From Microcaldota archaeon (GTDB lineage: Archaea; Micrarchaeota; Micrarchaeia; Micrarchaeales; Micrarchaeaceae): DNA of 64,000 bases. The notes beneath the pieces were generated by a model that saw only the letters and a list, made by a program, of their open reading frames with translations, did not search any database and was not told the origin of the DNA. The translations under genes were made by a program, and so were the position numbers. Below, piece by piece: positions 1 through 8,368 of the stretch (positions are counted from its first letter, which is position 1; every line of letters begins with the position of its first letter). Where the stretch lies: positions 232,007 to 296,006 of the forward strand of contig JAGWHK010000001.1 of the NCBI GenBank assembly GCA_028866775.1, in the 5' to 3' direction.

Positions 1-38
1 CAGGATGGAGCTGACGCTTTTCGCAACGAGGTTGTAGG

Positions 39-686
39 ATGCCCAATGATCTGATATCTGATCCTTCGGTCTGGAATGCCGGTGTCAGGCACCTGAGCAA
101 GGGCGACCGCACCATGTCCAGGTTGATAAGGGCACTGCCTGCCAGGAAAATGACTCTCCACGCTAACCATTTTGGGTCGCTGGTCACGGCTATAATATTC
201 CAGCAGATATCTGGGAGCGCGGGTGACTCGATAATGAGGAGGTTCAAATCAATTTACGGAGGCAAGGTACCGACTCCCAGGGTGTTCCTGGCAACTGAAG
301 AGAGCAAGGTGAGGGGCGCAGGCGTATCTCCGCAGAAGTATTCGTACCTGAAGGACCTGTCTGAGAGGATAGAGGATGGGCGTCTTGAACTCAGGAGGTT
401 CTGGGAGATGCCTGACTCAGAGGTGGCGGCCGAGCTTGACGAAGTCAGGGGGATAGGCCGCTGGACTGCCGAGATGTTCCTTATATTCACGCTGGGGAGG
501 AAAGACGTGTTGCCTGTGGATGACCTTGGGCTTAGGAAGGCGCTAATGAGGGCTTATCGGCTTAGAACCCTGCCCAGCGAGAAGAGGTTTAGGGGGATAG
601 CCAAGAGCTGGCACCCGTACTGCACCATCGCATCGCTATATCTCTGGCAAAGCCTGGACAGCGAAAAGACCGGCCAGAACTGGTAG
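39..686 (+). CDS. HhH-GPD DNA glycosylase (AlkA-like)
   Basis: A 215-residue base-excision repair glycosylase of the helix-hairpin-helix GPD superfamily, probably removing alkylated purines as AlkA does. Residues 133-147 carry the hairpin (LDEVRGIGRWTAEMF, with the GIGxWTA core) and the following PVDDLGL holds the expected catalytic aspartate at about D162. The N-terminal half is the usual all-helical part (HFGSLVTAIIFQQIS). It lacks the N-terminal TBP-like domain of full-length bacterial AlkA, as many archaeal members do. The ATG follows a weak GAGG stretch. It ends 2 bases from a convergent gene. Family call is firm; substrate is inferred. Confidence 0.85.
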   Translation: MPNDLISDPSVWNAGVRHLSKGDRTMSRLIRALPARKMTLHANHFGSLVTAIIFQQISGSAGDSIMRRFKSIYGGKVPTPRVFLATEESKVRGAGVSPQKYSYLKDLSERIEDGRLELRRFWEMPDSEVAAELDEVRGIGRWTAEMFLIFTLGRKDVLPVDDLGLRKALMRAYRLRTLPSEKRFRGIAKSWHPYCTIASLYLWQSLDSEKTGQNW

Positions 687-688
687 CA

Positions 689-1366
689 TTACTCCTTGAA
701 AAATGGGGGCTCTTCTGCAAGGTTCACGACCCTTATGTGTATCTTTGAGGTGCCGTTCGGGGACTTTGAGGTCTCTATCACGTCGTTGTTGTAGTCATAG
801 CTTATGGTATTAAACTCCTCAGCTGAGTCCGCCCTTGCGTATGTGAAGACCTTGTCGTGATCGTTAAGGAGCTCGAACGATCCTATCATCCTCTCACTGC
901 CGTGCATGAATGAATAGACTTTGAGCTGCTCATCCTCACCCATCCCGTTTACAAGGGCCCTTATCAGAGCTCCCTGGTCCCTCACCTCCAATATGCTCAT
1001 CTTCCTGACCACTCCATTCTCCACCTCTGAGTAAGGGCTCTTCTTTACCTCTACTATCGGTGTCTTCTGGGATTTGTAGCGATCCGACCTCTGCGCCACG
1101 TCGTCCGCTATCTCGACTCTCTCCCCGGATTCGTCATCTGCTGTGTATACGAGGTATCTTCCGGACGACTTGACGTCGAAATAGAGCATTATCTTGGTCT
1201 CGCCCACCTGCTCTGCATCGCAGATAAGTCTGTATCCTGATCCGGACTTCACCGCAAGCGCATAGGACCTCTCGCCAGCAAGAGCCCTGCCCAGGTCCCA
1301 GATCGATGTGACCCTAAGGTAGAGGGCTTTTGATCCCTTCTTGCCCTTGCTTGCCTTGCCCGGCAT
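689..1366 (-). CDS. Hypothetical protein, 225 aa, basic N-terminus
   Basis: Not recognised. The first 13 residues are Lys/Gly/Ser rich, and the rest alternates short hydrophobic and charged stretches suggesting beta structure, with no signal peptide or membrane segment. The middle (around residues 95-125) is Lys/Glu/Val rich. It lies 13 bases downstream of the secreted protein gene on the same strand and is convergent with the glycosylase gene, so it is probably the last gene of a short operon. Likely cytoplasmic and possibly nucleic-acid interacting because of the basic tail, but this is a guess. Confidence 0.6.
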   Translation of the reverse strand: MPGKASKGKKGSKALYLRVTSIWDLGRALAGERSYALAVKSGSGYRLICDAEQVGETKIMLYFDVKSSGRYLVYTADDESGERVEIADDVAQRSDRYKSQKTPIVEVKKSPYSEVENGVVRKMSILEVRDQGALIRALVNGMGEDEQLKVYSFMHGSERMIGSFELLNDHDKVFTYARADSAEEFNTISYDYNNDVIETSKSPNGTSKIHIRVVNLAEEPPFFKE

Positions 1367-1379
1367 TTGATGACCTGCT

Positions 1380-2207
1380 TTAGAGCGCCTTGGCTAGAAG
1401 GCCAAGGAAGTACATGACTGCATAGGCGGGCTCGTAGACTATCGGGAAGAGAGGCGTGCCCTGGCCTATTGCGGAGTAGTCGTTCCTGACGCTTGCGCCC
1501 ACTACGAGCATGAGGTCGCTCTCCTTGCTTATGAGCGGGCTCGCAGTGGAGTTGACGTAAAGCTTTATGTTGTACACTCCTGGCTCATTCTCGTATACGG
1601 GGTACTGGAACCTTCCCGTCGTGTGGTGCAGTGCTATCACTGTCTGGGTGTTGTTCCAGGCAGGTATTCCGCCAAGGCTTATGACGAACGGCGTGTCTGA
1701 TACTCCTGTGTTGTTTATTGTGACGGATATCTGGTCAGGCTGGCCCGGGCCAGCGTTGAGCACGGATGGAGATGCGGAGAGCTTGAATACATTGGGGGTG
1801 ACGTTGATCTCTACCGTGAAGGTCTTCGACCCGAGCCTGGAGTAGTTGCCCAGGTTTACGGCGGTCAGGTTGAACGAGTACGGGCCGTACGTGGCCGCGG
1901 GAGCAACGGTTATCGCCGTGGAAAGTGCCTGGTTGTTGAGCGAGGAGTTCTGCGCTATCCAGCCGGCCGGCAAATCAGAGGCGTCAAGCCTGTTCCAACC
2001 CTGGTTGAAGGTGAAATTGGTGCTGTTTCGAGTCACAGAGGATATGGTCACGAAGAACGTCTGGCCTGGTCCCACGTTTCCTAGGGCTACGGTCCCATTA
2101 CCAGTTACCGTGTAGTTGAAAGGGCTGGTTATGTTCACATAAGAAGCGTTCACCACGGCTGCAAGAAGTATGAAGGAGATGATCGGTAGTGCCATAATGT
2201 TCCTCAT
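1380..2207 (-). CDS. Secreted or anchored surface protein with beta-sandwich repeats
   Basis: A surface protein. The chosen ATG is preceded by GGTGA at ideal spacing; an upstream in-frame ATG at 2225 would add six residues. The N-terminus is a Sec signal (IMALPIISFILLAAVVNA) and the C-terminus ends in a hydrophobic stretch (AYAVMYFLGLLAKAL) that could anchor it. Between them are many NxS/T sequons and two CARDB/NEW3-like segments (for example LSASPSVLNAGPGQPDQIS, then VTINNTG) typical of archaeal envelope beta-sandwich proteins. It sits beside the pilin/response-regulator operon. Role inferred as adhesion or cell-surface structure. Confidence 0.7.
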   Translation of the reverse strand: MRNIMALPIISFILLAAVVNASYVNITSPFNYTVTGNGTVALGNVGPGQTFFVTISSVTRNSTNFTFNQGWNRLDASDLPAGWIAQNSSLNNQALSTAITVAPAATYGPYSFNLTAVNLGNYSRLGSKTFTVEINVTPNVFKLSASPSVLNAGPGQPDQISVTINNTGVSDTPFVISLGGIPAWNNTQTVIALHHTTGRFQYPVYENEPGVYNIKLYVNSTASPLISKESDLMLVVGASVRNDYSAIGQGTPLFPIVYEPAYAVMYFLGLLAKAL

Positions 2208-2263
2208 AGATTCACCTGGTTCCAATTTGAGATATCATTTAAACCTTATTAACTTAACCTTTG

Positions 2264-2809
2264 CTACTCTGCTTCCCCTATCCTATCCAGAACCTCGTGT
2301 ATAGATGCCTCCAGCTCCTTTTTGGTGCCTGTGTTCGATACAACGAAATCAGCATGGTCCAACAGGTTCAGTATTCCCATGCCTATGTTGCTTTTGTCTC
2401 TCATGATCAACTGCTCTATTCCTTTTATCGGCAACTCCTTTCTTTCTGACAGCCTCTTGAATCTTAGCCTCTGAGGCACTGATACAACTATAAGAACCAA
2501 CTGTGACCCAGCCGCCCTCTCCACGCTCTCGAACTCTGCAATGCTCCTGAATCCAACCACCAAGACATCGGATTCTGATTTTGCCTTAAGCATCTTGCCG
2601 ACTCTTGCCGAAAAGAAGTCACTCCCATGGCTCGCCTTCATCTTGTTTGCAAAATCCTCTATACTCCTATTGGTTGGTTTTATGCCTCGACTTGTCATCT
2701 CCGCCTTTATTATTCCGGAGAGCTCGATGACCTCGAATCCCATCTTCTCGAAGATTCCCGCGGCTGTGGTCTTCCCGCTTCCGGGCATCCCAGTTAGGCA
2801 GAGGATCAT
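2264..2809 (-). CDS. P-loop kinase, archaeal dephospho-CoA kinase / nucleotide kinase-like
   Basis: Small P-loop NTPase with the Walker A motif GMPGSGKT at the very N-terminus and a nucleotide-kinase layout (LSGIIKAEM helix, VLVVGFRS beta strand, VPQRLRFKRLSER lid-like segment). It resembles the archaeal UPF0200/CMP-kinase-like family, some members of which are annotated as dephospho-CoA kinase. I start at the ATG 5 codons inside the longest frame because the P-loop begins immediately after it. Its start lies within 5 bases of the end of the pilin-like gene, so it is the last gene of the response regulator-pilin-kinase operon. Substrate unknown. Confidence 0.7.
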   Translation of the reverse strand: MILCLTGMPGSGKTTAAGIFEKMGFEVIELSGIIKAEMTSRGIKPTNRSIEDFANKMKASHGSDFFSARVGKMLKAKSESDVLVVGFRSIAEFESVERAAGSQLVLIVVSVPQRLRFKRLSERKELPIKGIEQLIMRDKSNIGMGILNLLDHADFVVSNTGTKKELEASIHEVLDRIGEAE

Positions 2810-2813
2810 GCCC

Positions 2814-3371
2814 TCACTGCACATACTTGACGTTCAGCGACGCAGCCCTGGATACGTAATGGTATGTGCTCGGCAGGCCCGAGAAGGTGTAGTTCAGCCA
2901 GAGGTATCCGGTGAAGGTGCTTCCCGTAGCCGCAGACGCCAAGCCACCCCCGGTGTAGCAGTTCACATAAAGGAGTGAGCTGGAGCCGGAATAGACCAGG
3001 ATCGGGCTGCTTAGCGCGCTGTTGGGATAGTAGGTGCTGGAACCGCTTATGGTGTTGTATGGAACCACGTTCACGTTCCCATAGTTCGGGCCGATCCTAG
3101 CCGTGCTCGGCACTGTGGAGCATGCTGCGCCAGTTATCTTCAGCACGCCTCCACTTGATTGTGAGATCAGCACTGTCAGATCCCCAATGGAGTTGACGCT
3201 ATATGCGATGCAGGTGAACGGCTGCTCTGAATAGCAGTACTGTGGCGACACGGAATAGTTGAACACGCCAAGCTGGAGCACCACGTAAACTGATATGGCT
3301 ATTATGAGCAGTGCGAACCCGTAGGATGATATGAAGTCAATCGCTGCCTGCGACCTCTTGGCCCAGCGCAT
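2814..3371 (-). CDS. Class III signal peptide (pilin-like) surface protein
   Basis: The N-terminus MRWAKRS|QAAIDF followed by a long hydrophobic helix (ALLIIAISVYVVLQLGV) is a type IV prepilin-like class III signal: basic residues, Q at +1, an acidic residue at +5. Such proteins are cleaved by an FlaK/EppA-type peptidase and assembled into filaments or held in the membrane. The ~145-residue ectodomain is Ser/Tyr/Gly rich with four cysteines (QYCYSEQPFTC, GAACS, NCY) that may form disulfides. Its ATG directly abuts the stop codon of the response regulator gene, so the two are translationally coupled. Ligand or filament role unknown. Confidence 0.8.
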   Translation of the reverse strand: MRWAKRSQAAIDFISSYGFALLIIAISVYVVLQLGVFNYSVSPQYCYSEQPFTCIAYSVNSIGDLTVLISQSSGGVLKITGAACSTVPSTARIGPNYGNVNVVPYNTISGSSTYYPNSALSSPILVYSGSSSLLYVNCYTGGGLASAATGSTFTGYLWLNYTFSGLPSTYHYVSRAASLNVKYVQ

Positions 3372-4565
3372 CTATTCCCCTTCTCCCTTGCTTACATGCA
3401 GCTTCACTCCGTTCGGGTCCCTCGTTATCCTGACATCCATGTCCTTCTCCCCGAACAGCCTGATTATCTCGTCGTACGTGTAATCGCCTATGCCGGACTT
3501 GCCCTTCGCCTTGATTATCTCGTCCCTGCGCTCCTTGAGCTTGTCCTTCTCCATCTCCTCGTATATTATGGAGAGCCTTGGCACCTCCTCTGACTCGAAG
3601 AGGCTGTCCACATCGAGCGCCACGCTCTTGTAGCCCTCATCTTGAAGGATGAATGGCAGTACCGCGTTGAACTCCTTCTGCAGGTCAGCGACAGAGAACT
3701 CGACCTGGCGCTTCTCGCCTGCGATCATGAACACCTCGCTCTCCAGGAATCCCACGAACAGCTTGCTCTGCTTGCCCTTCGCTATGTCCTGAAGGAGCTG
3801 GGAGACCAGCCTAAGTATCACCATTGCCGATTCCGCCCCGAACTTCTTCGCGTAGTCTCCGAGGGAACCTATCCTTATCGTGCCTATGGAGTATTCCGAG
3901 CCCTCGCCTATGGAGTGCTCGATCTCCTTGGATATTCCCTCCCTGTCCGGCAGATCTATTAGGGGCGCGAACCTCTTGCCCTTCTTCCTGAGGAATATGG
4001 TTACGAGGCTCCTCAGGTCCAGGGGGTCAAACGGCTTCTTTATGTAATAATCGGCCCCGCTCTCGAGGCCCTTGTACCTGCTCGTTATCGGGTCCATTGC
4101 GCTTACTATTATGATTACTGTACTGGATATCTCAGGGTCTGCCTTTATGCTCTTGCATATGTCGAGCCCGTCCCTGTGCGGCAGCATGAGGTCCAGTATG
4201 ACGAGATCGGGCTTGTTGGACTTCACGAACGGTATTGCCTCCCCGCCGTCGTATATCTGGCTGACCTCGAACCCCTTGCCTATCGAGAGCGCCATGAGCT
4301 TGTTTATGTTCTTGTCATCCTCGACTATGAGTATCTTCCTGAGCGCCTCGCCCTCCTGCAGCGGATAGTAGGTTAGAACTCCTCCCGTGGTTCTAGATGC
4401 AATCACGCGCATCCGTTCCAACTCCTCGAGTGCGGACTTGAGCTTTGATTTCTCTATTCCCCTTGAGAATGATAGGTCGCTAAGTTCGTTGAATGTTATC
4501 TGCTGCCGTGAACTGACAAGCTCGTAGATATCGCCAATGCCTCCGGTCGTGCTTTTCTCCGCCAT
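3372..4565 (-). CDS. Response regulator: winged helix - REC - degenerate GGDEF-like domain
   Basis: Start taken at the ATG preceded by GGCGATTGG; a TTG five codons upstream (4580) is the alternative. Residues 8-70 look like a winged helix (TFNELSDLSFSRGIEKSKLK). Residues 76-195 are a complete receiver domain: acidic pocket E82/D83/D84, phospho-acceptor D125 in LVILDLMLP, S155 and K177 in KKPF. The C-terminal part (about 201-300) follows the GGDEF pattern: PLIDLPDRE in place of TGLPNRR, FGAESAMVILRLVSQLL in place of YGHxxGDxvLxxVAxxL, and GFLESEVFMI in place of GGDEFAVL. The metal- and GTP-binding residues are lost, so catalysis is unlikely. The likely partner is the histidine kinase at 8369-10591. 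Confidence 0.85.
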   Translation of the reverse strand: MAEKSTTGGIGDIYELVSSRQQITFNELSDLSFSRGIEKSKLKSALEELERMRVIASRTTGGVLTYYPLQEGEALRKILIVEDDKNINKLMALSIGKGFEVSQIYDGGEAIPFVKSNKPDLVILDLMLPHRDGLDICKSIKADPEISSTVIIIVSAMDPITSRYKGLESGADYYIKKPFDPLDLRSLVTIFLRKKGKRFAPLIDLPDREGISKEIEHSIGEGSEYSIGTIRIGSLGDYAKKFGAESAMVILRLVSQLLQDIAKGKQSKLFVGFLESEVFMIAGEKRQVEFSVADLQKEFNAVLPFILQDEGYKSVALDVDSLFESEEVPRLSIIYEEMEKDKLKERRDEIIKAKGKSGIGDYTYDEIIRLFGEKDMDVRITRDPNGVKLHVSKGEGE

Positions 4566-4580
4566 CCAATCGCCTATCAA

Positions 4581-4697
4581 TGATTAGGGAAAGCAAGTAA
4601 TAATACCCTTTCCGAGAAACGCGGCACCGCGACTCCTGCGCGGCAGTTTCCGCACCCCAGGATACATATTAAAAGCTTTGATGCCCAATATCGCACT
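4581..4697. promoter_or_regulatory. Divergent promoter region
   Basis: This 117-base gap separates the response regulator operon from a divergent membrane protein gene. On the plus strand CATATTAAAAGC near 4664-4674 is a TATA-like element about 29 bases before the ATG at 4698, suggesting a very short leader. No clear palindromic operator was seen. Confidence 0.4.
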
Positions 4698-5747
4698 ATG
4701 GACGAGTACGGCCGGATGGTTCCCCACAAGCACAGGAGGGCAAAGGCGACACACAAGCTTGCAATGGCGGGAATTGTAATAGTTATCATACTTGTTGCGG
4801 CATTTGCATACTTCTTCCTGGGCGGGCCGGTCAATGTGTCGGGCCCGACAAAGCTCTCCGTGAGCGGCCAGGGAACCGAGTTCTCGCTGGGCGGGAAGAG
4901 CTACGTGATCAGCCTGGCGTCCTACAACGGCAACACCGGCACGGAGTATGTCTACCTTTCCGGAGTGCCGGTGTTCTTGGGTCCGCTTCTCAATGTTACC
5001 CTGCATCAGAACTCCAGCGTCAAGGTCAACTATGGAGGGCAGTATGCGATAATGCAGCTCGCCCTGATTTCAGGCGGCGCGAGCTCGGCGGTGGTCCAGG
5101 TGGAGCCGCTCTCGGCATCTCTGCAGGTCAGCCCGGATTACCAGTACATAGGGCATCAGAGCGTCAAGCTCCCGGGATTGCAGGTGACAGTGACCACGAC
5201 CATTGCAGGATCCACCACTACAGTATCTAGTAATTCTGTCTCGACCAGCACAGTCTCGTCAACCACAACTGTGCAGGCGCAGCAGACCAACTACACGAGG
5301 CAGGCGATATACACCTCTGTTCAAAACGACCAGAACTACGCGCTCATGCTGAACTTCAGCACTCTATACAACGAAACTTCAGGATGCACTGCACCGCAGT
5401 ACAACAGCTCCTACTTGAGCAAGTTCGGCAATGCCCCTGTTCCGCCTGAGGACTACGCCAACGTAAGCCGCGAGACGCCCCACGCAATCACAGAGGAGAT
5501 AGTAAGGAACAGTGCAACCAGCTACAACCTTGAATTCCTTACACAGATTGGGGATCCCACCTACAACGGGCAGCCTGCACTGGTCATAGGCCTTAGTGTC
5601 ACCTCTCCGGGAACCAGTTCTGCCCTTGCCATAGTGGAGAGCGATAGCTATCAGGGCATATTCCAGGGCCAGACGCACAGCAGCCTGGCAAGCCTTTACC
5701 AGCAGTCCAAATCAGTAGGAAATGCATGCGCAGCCCTTGTGGGCTGA
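4698..5747 (+). CDS. Membrane-anchored extracellular protein with Ser/Thr-rich linker
   Basis: A 349-residue protein with a basic cytoplasmic N-terminus (HKHRRAKATHK), one transmembrane helix (residues ~22-41, MAGIVIVIILVAAFAYFFLG) and a large outside part. Residues ~165-200 form a Thr/Ser-rich stalk, followed by a C-terminal domain with four cysteines overall at most and many N-glycosylation sequons. A signal-anchor topology (N-in, C-out) is likely. It is embedded, on the opposite strand, between the response regulator and the glycine-rich pilin-like genes, so it may belong to the same surface system. No family recognised. Confidence 0.7.
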   Translation: MDEYGRMVPHKHRRAKATHKLAMAGIVIVIILVAAFAYFFLGGPVNVSGPTKLSVSGQGTEFSLGGKSYVISLASYNGNTGTEYVYLSGVPVFLGPLLNVTLHQNSSVKVNYGGQYAIMQLALISGGASSAVVQVEPLSASLQVSPDYQYIGHQSVKLPGLQVTVTTTIAGSTTTVSSNSVSTSTVSSTTTVQAQQTNYTRQAIYTSVQNDQNYALMLNFSTLYNETSGCTAPQYNSSYLSKFGNAPVPPEDYANVSRETPHAITEEIVRNSATSYNLEFLTQIGDPTYNGQPALVIGLSVTSPGTSSALAIVESDSYQGIFQGQTHSSLASLYQQSKSVGNACAALVG

Positions 5748-5789
5748 ATGATGCTAGTATCTAGGTGTGAGACTTTATTCTTAAGCTTC

Positions 5790-7028
5790 TTAATTATACC
5801 AAGTCATTGTCACGTTTGGTCTAACATAGAAGCCATTCAGATTTATGATGTTGCCCACAACCACTGTATTGGCCCAGCTCGAGCCACCTCCTCCTCCTGC
5901 ACCGCCTGTGGGGCTCTGGAATCCTGTGCCGCCGCCTCCCCCATAATATCCGCAGCCGCCTCCGCCGCCTGCACTTCCTACAGTTCCGACCCCGTTGCCC
6001 CCACTATACGGTCCACCAGCCCCACCCTGAGGCTCTGAAGGGCAGGTTCCTCCATTTCCGCCTGAAGTTGGTGTGCCGCCTTGTCCTTCGGCGCTGCACT
6101 CTACGGGTAGTCCGCCAGCAGAACCAGTTGCTCCGCCGCCGTTGCCGCCTTGGGTTGCAGTGGCTTCGCCACCACCTCCTCCACCGCCTCCGGCAGCTAC
6201 GATTAGGACATATGGATTAGATATGGAGTTGGCAGTACCGACAACCGAGCAACCCCCGCCTCCGCCGCTAGTTGAATATGCGCCATTGCCGCCGCCTGGA
6301 GTGCCACCCGTAGGCGATATGGAAGAGCCTTGGGCAACCCAGACGTAAAGAGTGGTAATGCCCTGCGGTATCGCATAATTCCCAGATATAGTTCCGCTAT
6401 ATCCACCTTCATAACCGCCAGGTGCGCTGCCGTAGTTTCCTGGACCACCGACAAGCAATAGAACGACATTTCCGCAGTTCGGAGGCACGACAACCGAATA
6501 CGGGGTGTTGCCTGAGGGGACGTTATAGACGCTGGGCGATGCGATGCAGGTAACGCTACCGTATGTTTGGTTTCCGCCAGAGAGAGGCACATTCACCTGC
6601 CCTATCTCCTGGTCTATGTTTCCGCTTCCTGTCGTGTAGTTGATCCAAAGTGTTCCCTTGAACGTCGAGCCTTCTGAGGACTGCACCGCGCCAATTGGGC
6701 ACTTGAATGTTAGTTGGGACACCTGGCCCGATGCGAGAGTTATTGGAGTCGAGACCCATACTGTCGGGATCGTAGAGTTGGCGGAGCATCCTATCGACTT
6801 TATTAGCAACGTTCTCCCCACTATGCCGACACCAGCGGTGAGAGACCCTGAGGAGATCAGGACAGGTTGCGTGCAGGTGAAGCCAGATGCCACGATGCAT
6901 CCGGTCGCAGTCCTGCTGGACAGATTGAATATTCCGTAGGAATAAAAGGATACGAGGGCTATGGCGATTACAAGCATTGCCCATCCATAGGTCATGAGGT
7001 ACTCCATTGCTGATTGCGCTCTGGGCAT
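5790..7028 (-). CDS. Pilin-like class III signal protein with ALK/LTK-type glycine-rich domain (copy A)
   Basis: The N-terminus MPRA|QSAMEYLMTYGW plus a hydrophobic helix is a textbook class III (type IV pilin-like) signal with Glu at +5. Residues ~35-150 form a conserved ectodomain shared with the next gene (QPVLISSG, GIVG, STFKGTLWINYT). From ~190 to the end the protein is extremely glycine rich, with blocks LIVAAGGGGGGGG and GGGGGCGYYGGGGG and a closing GGGGGSSWA. This pattern matches the glycine-rich domain known from ALK/LTK receptors (Pfam-type Gly_rich), which packs as polyglycine II helices. Tandem paralogue of 7124-8293, with a near-identical promoter. Confidence 0.85.
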   Translation of the reverse strand: MPRAQSAMEYLMTYGWAMLVIAIALVSFYSYGIFNLSSRTATGCIVASGFTCTQPVLISSGSLTAGVGIVGRTLLIKSIGCSANSTIPTVWVSTPITLASGQVSQLTFKCPIGAVQSSEGSTFKGTLWINYTTGSGNIDQEIGQVNVPLSGGNQTYGSVTCIASPSVYNVPSGNTPYSVVVPPNCGNVVLLLVGGPGNYGSAPGGYEGGYSGTISGNYAIPQGITTLYVWVAQGSSISPTGGTPGGGNGAYSTSGGGGGCSVVGTANSISNPYVLIVAAGGGGGGGGEATATQGGNGGGATGSAGGLPVECSAEGQGGTPTSGGNGGTCPSEPQGGAGGPYSGGNGVGTVGSAGGGGGCGYYGGGGGTGFQSPTGGAGGGGGSSWANTVVVGNIINLNGFYVRPNVTMTWYN

Positions 7029-7050
7029 CTTAAATGGAATACAGAGTCGG

Positions 7051-7068
7051 TATAAAAATATTGCGTTG
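7051..7068 (-). promoter_or_regulatory. TATA promoter of pilin-like copy A (duplicated block)
   Basis: On the plus strand TATAAAAATATTGCGTTG; read on the minus strand this is an A/T-rich TATA element centred about 27 bases before the ATG at 7028, so the transcript is probably leaderless or nearly so. The same 18 bases, and the start-proximal TAAATGGA and TACAGA words, recur before copy B. Confidence 0.7.
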
Positions 7069-7123
7069 CACCCTCCTCTTCTGTAAAAAGTATAGGGTTA
7101 CGTCGAGCACAGATATTAGTTTA

Positions 7124-8293
7124 TCAATTGGCCCAGAGCAATGTGACTATGCCATTGCTGCTAGATCCCCCACCCTGTGCATTTGTGACATTGGTTATAG
7201 CGGCTATCGCATTGCTAGACCCTCCCCCGCCAGCCGGGTCCTGACCTGTATATTTATTGCCGGCGCCTCCGCCATAGTAACCGCAGCCGCCTCCGCCCCC
7301 GTCTTCGGTTATTCCGTTTCCGCCGCTGAATGAGGCACCGTTTCCAACTCCGAGCCCACCTATGCCTCCACTACTTTGAGTACCGCCGGCGCCAGGTGCA
7401 GATCCGAGGCCTCCAGAACCCATAGCTCCGTTAACACCGCCTCCCGCACCTCCGGCGCCGCTAAATCCGGCCCCTCCTCCCCCGGCTGCAACTATTATGA
7501 AATTCGTAAGGGACAGGGGGCTATTAGTCGGGCTAATCCCAGAACATCCACCTCCTGCATTATTGCCGGGACCGCCGCCTGGGCTGCCGGCAGTACTAGA
7601 GGAACCAGCGGAACCAGCCCATACATAGAATGTATTTCCAGGGGTTACGGCATACGTGCCAGATATGTAACCTCCAGAACCTCCGCTTCCGCCAAGATTG
7701 CCTGCATTAAAAGATGCACCACTTGCGCCGGAGAGTATCAATGTTACATTGCCGCAGTTTGGTGGCACAGAGACGCTGTATGGGTTCCCAAAAGGGCTAT
7801 TGTAAGTGACTGGTTGGGCAGAGCAGGTAAATGTCACTATTGGTACTGTCACCTGCCCTATGTTCTGGACTATTGAACCCCCACCATAGTTGTTCCCGAA
7901 CGTGTAGTTGATCCAGAAGGTTCCCTTGAAGGTAGACCCAGAGGTTCCCGAAGAGAGGGTAGGGCACTGAAATGCTTGTGTTGATATCTGTCCTGAGCTA
8001 AGCGTGACATAGGTTTGGGTCCAAGTGATAGGGGTTGTCGAATTAGCAGAGCATCCTACTGAATGTATGATGATGGTCTGGCCTACGATGCCTATTCCTG
8101 CGGTTATAACGCCAGAGGAGATCAGCACAGGCTGACTACAGGTATATCCAGATACAGGGGTACAGCCCGATGGCAGCACCCCCCCATGGAGGATTATACC
8201 ATAAGAGTAGAGCGCTGTGAACACTATAGCGATTATTAGGATTGCCCAGCCATAGGTGAGGAGGTATTCCATTGCGGATTGCGCTTTGGGCAT
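7124..8293 (-). CDS. Pilin-like class III signal protein with ALK/LTK-type glycine-rich domain (copy B)
   Basis: Paralogue of the preceding gene: MPKA|QSAMEYLLTYGW with hydrophobic helix, the same ectodomain words (QPVLISSG, GIVGQT, SVGCSANSTTP, STFKGTFWINYT), then a domain opening with PPNCGNVTLILSGASG and containing IIVAAGGGGAG, GGGGGCGYYGGGAG and GGGGSS. Cysteine spacing in the first part is conserved between copies (CTPVSGYTCSQPV versus CIVASGFTCTQPV), implying a disulfide. About 389 residues. Likely exported and assembled in, or anchored to, the membrane. It lies between the histidine kinase and copy A, all on one strand. Filament formation is inferred from the signal only. Confidence 0.85.
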   Translation of the reverse strand: MPKAQSAMEYLLTYGWAILIIAIVFTALYSYGIILHGGVLPSGCTPVSGYTCSQPVLISSGVITAGIGIVGQTIIIHSVGCSANSTTPITWTQTYVTLSSGQISTQAFQCPTLSSGTSGSTFKGTFWINYTFGNNYGGGSIVQNIGQVTVPIVTFTCSAQPVTYNSPFGNPYSVSVPPNCGNVTLILSGASGASFNAGNLGGSGGSGGYISGTYAVTPGNTFYVWAGSAGSSSTAGSPGGGPGNNAGGGCSGISPTNSPLSLTNFIIVAAGGGGAGFSGAGGAGGGVNGAMGSGGLGSAPGAGGTQSSGGIGGLGVGNGASFSGGNGITEDGGGGGCGYYGGGAGNKYTGQDPAGGGGSSNAIAAITNVTNAQGGGSSSNGIVTLLWAN

Positions 8294-8316
8294 CTTAAAT
8301 GGAGTACAGACCCATT

Positions 8317-8334
8317 ATAAAAATATTGCGTTGA
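8317..8334 (-). promoter_or_regulatory. TATA promoter of pilin-like copy B (duplicated block)
   Basis: The plus-strand TATAAAAATATTGCGTTG lies about 27 bases upstream of the ATG at 8293 (minus strand). It is identical over 18 bases to the promoter of copy A, showing that the tandem duplication included the promoter and that both genes are probably transcribed separately and similarly. Confidence 0.7.
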
Positions 8335-8368
8335 CGCAACGCGGCTTCATTTATGCCAGATGGGTTCG

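Noticed and set aside
5748-7333. Pro/Ser-rich plus-strand frames opposite the glycine-rich genes
   Set aside because: They are the reverse complement of glycine codons and have no start signals of their own.
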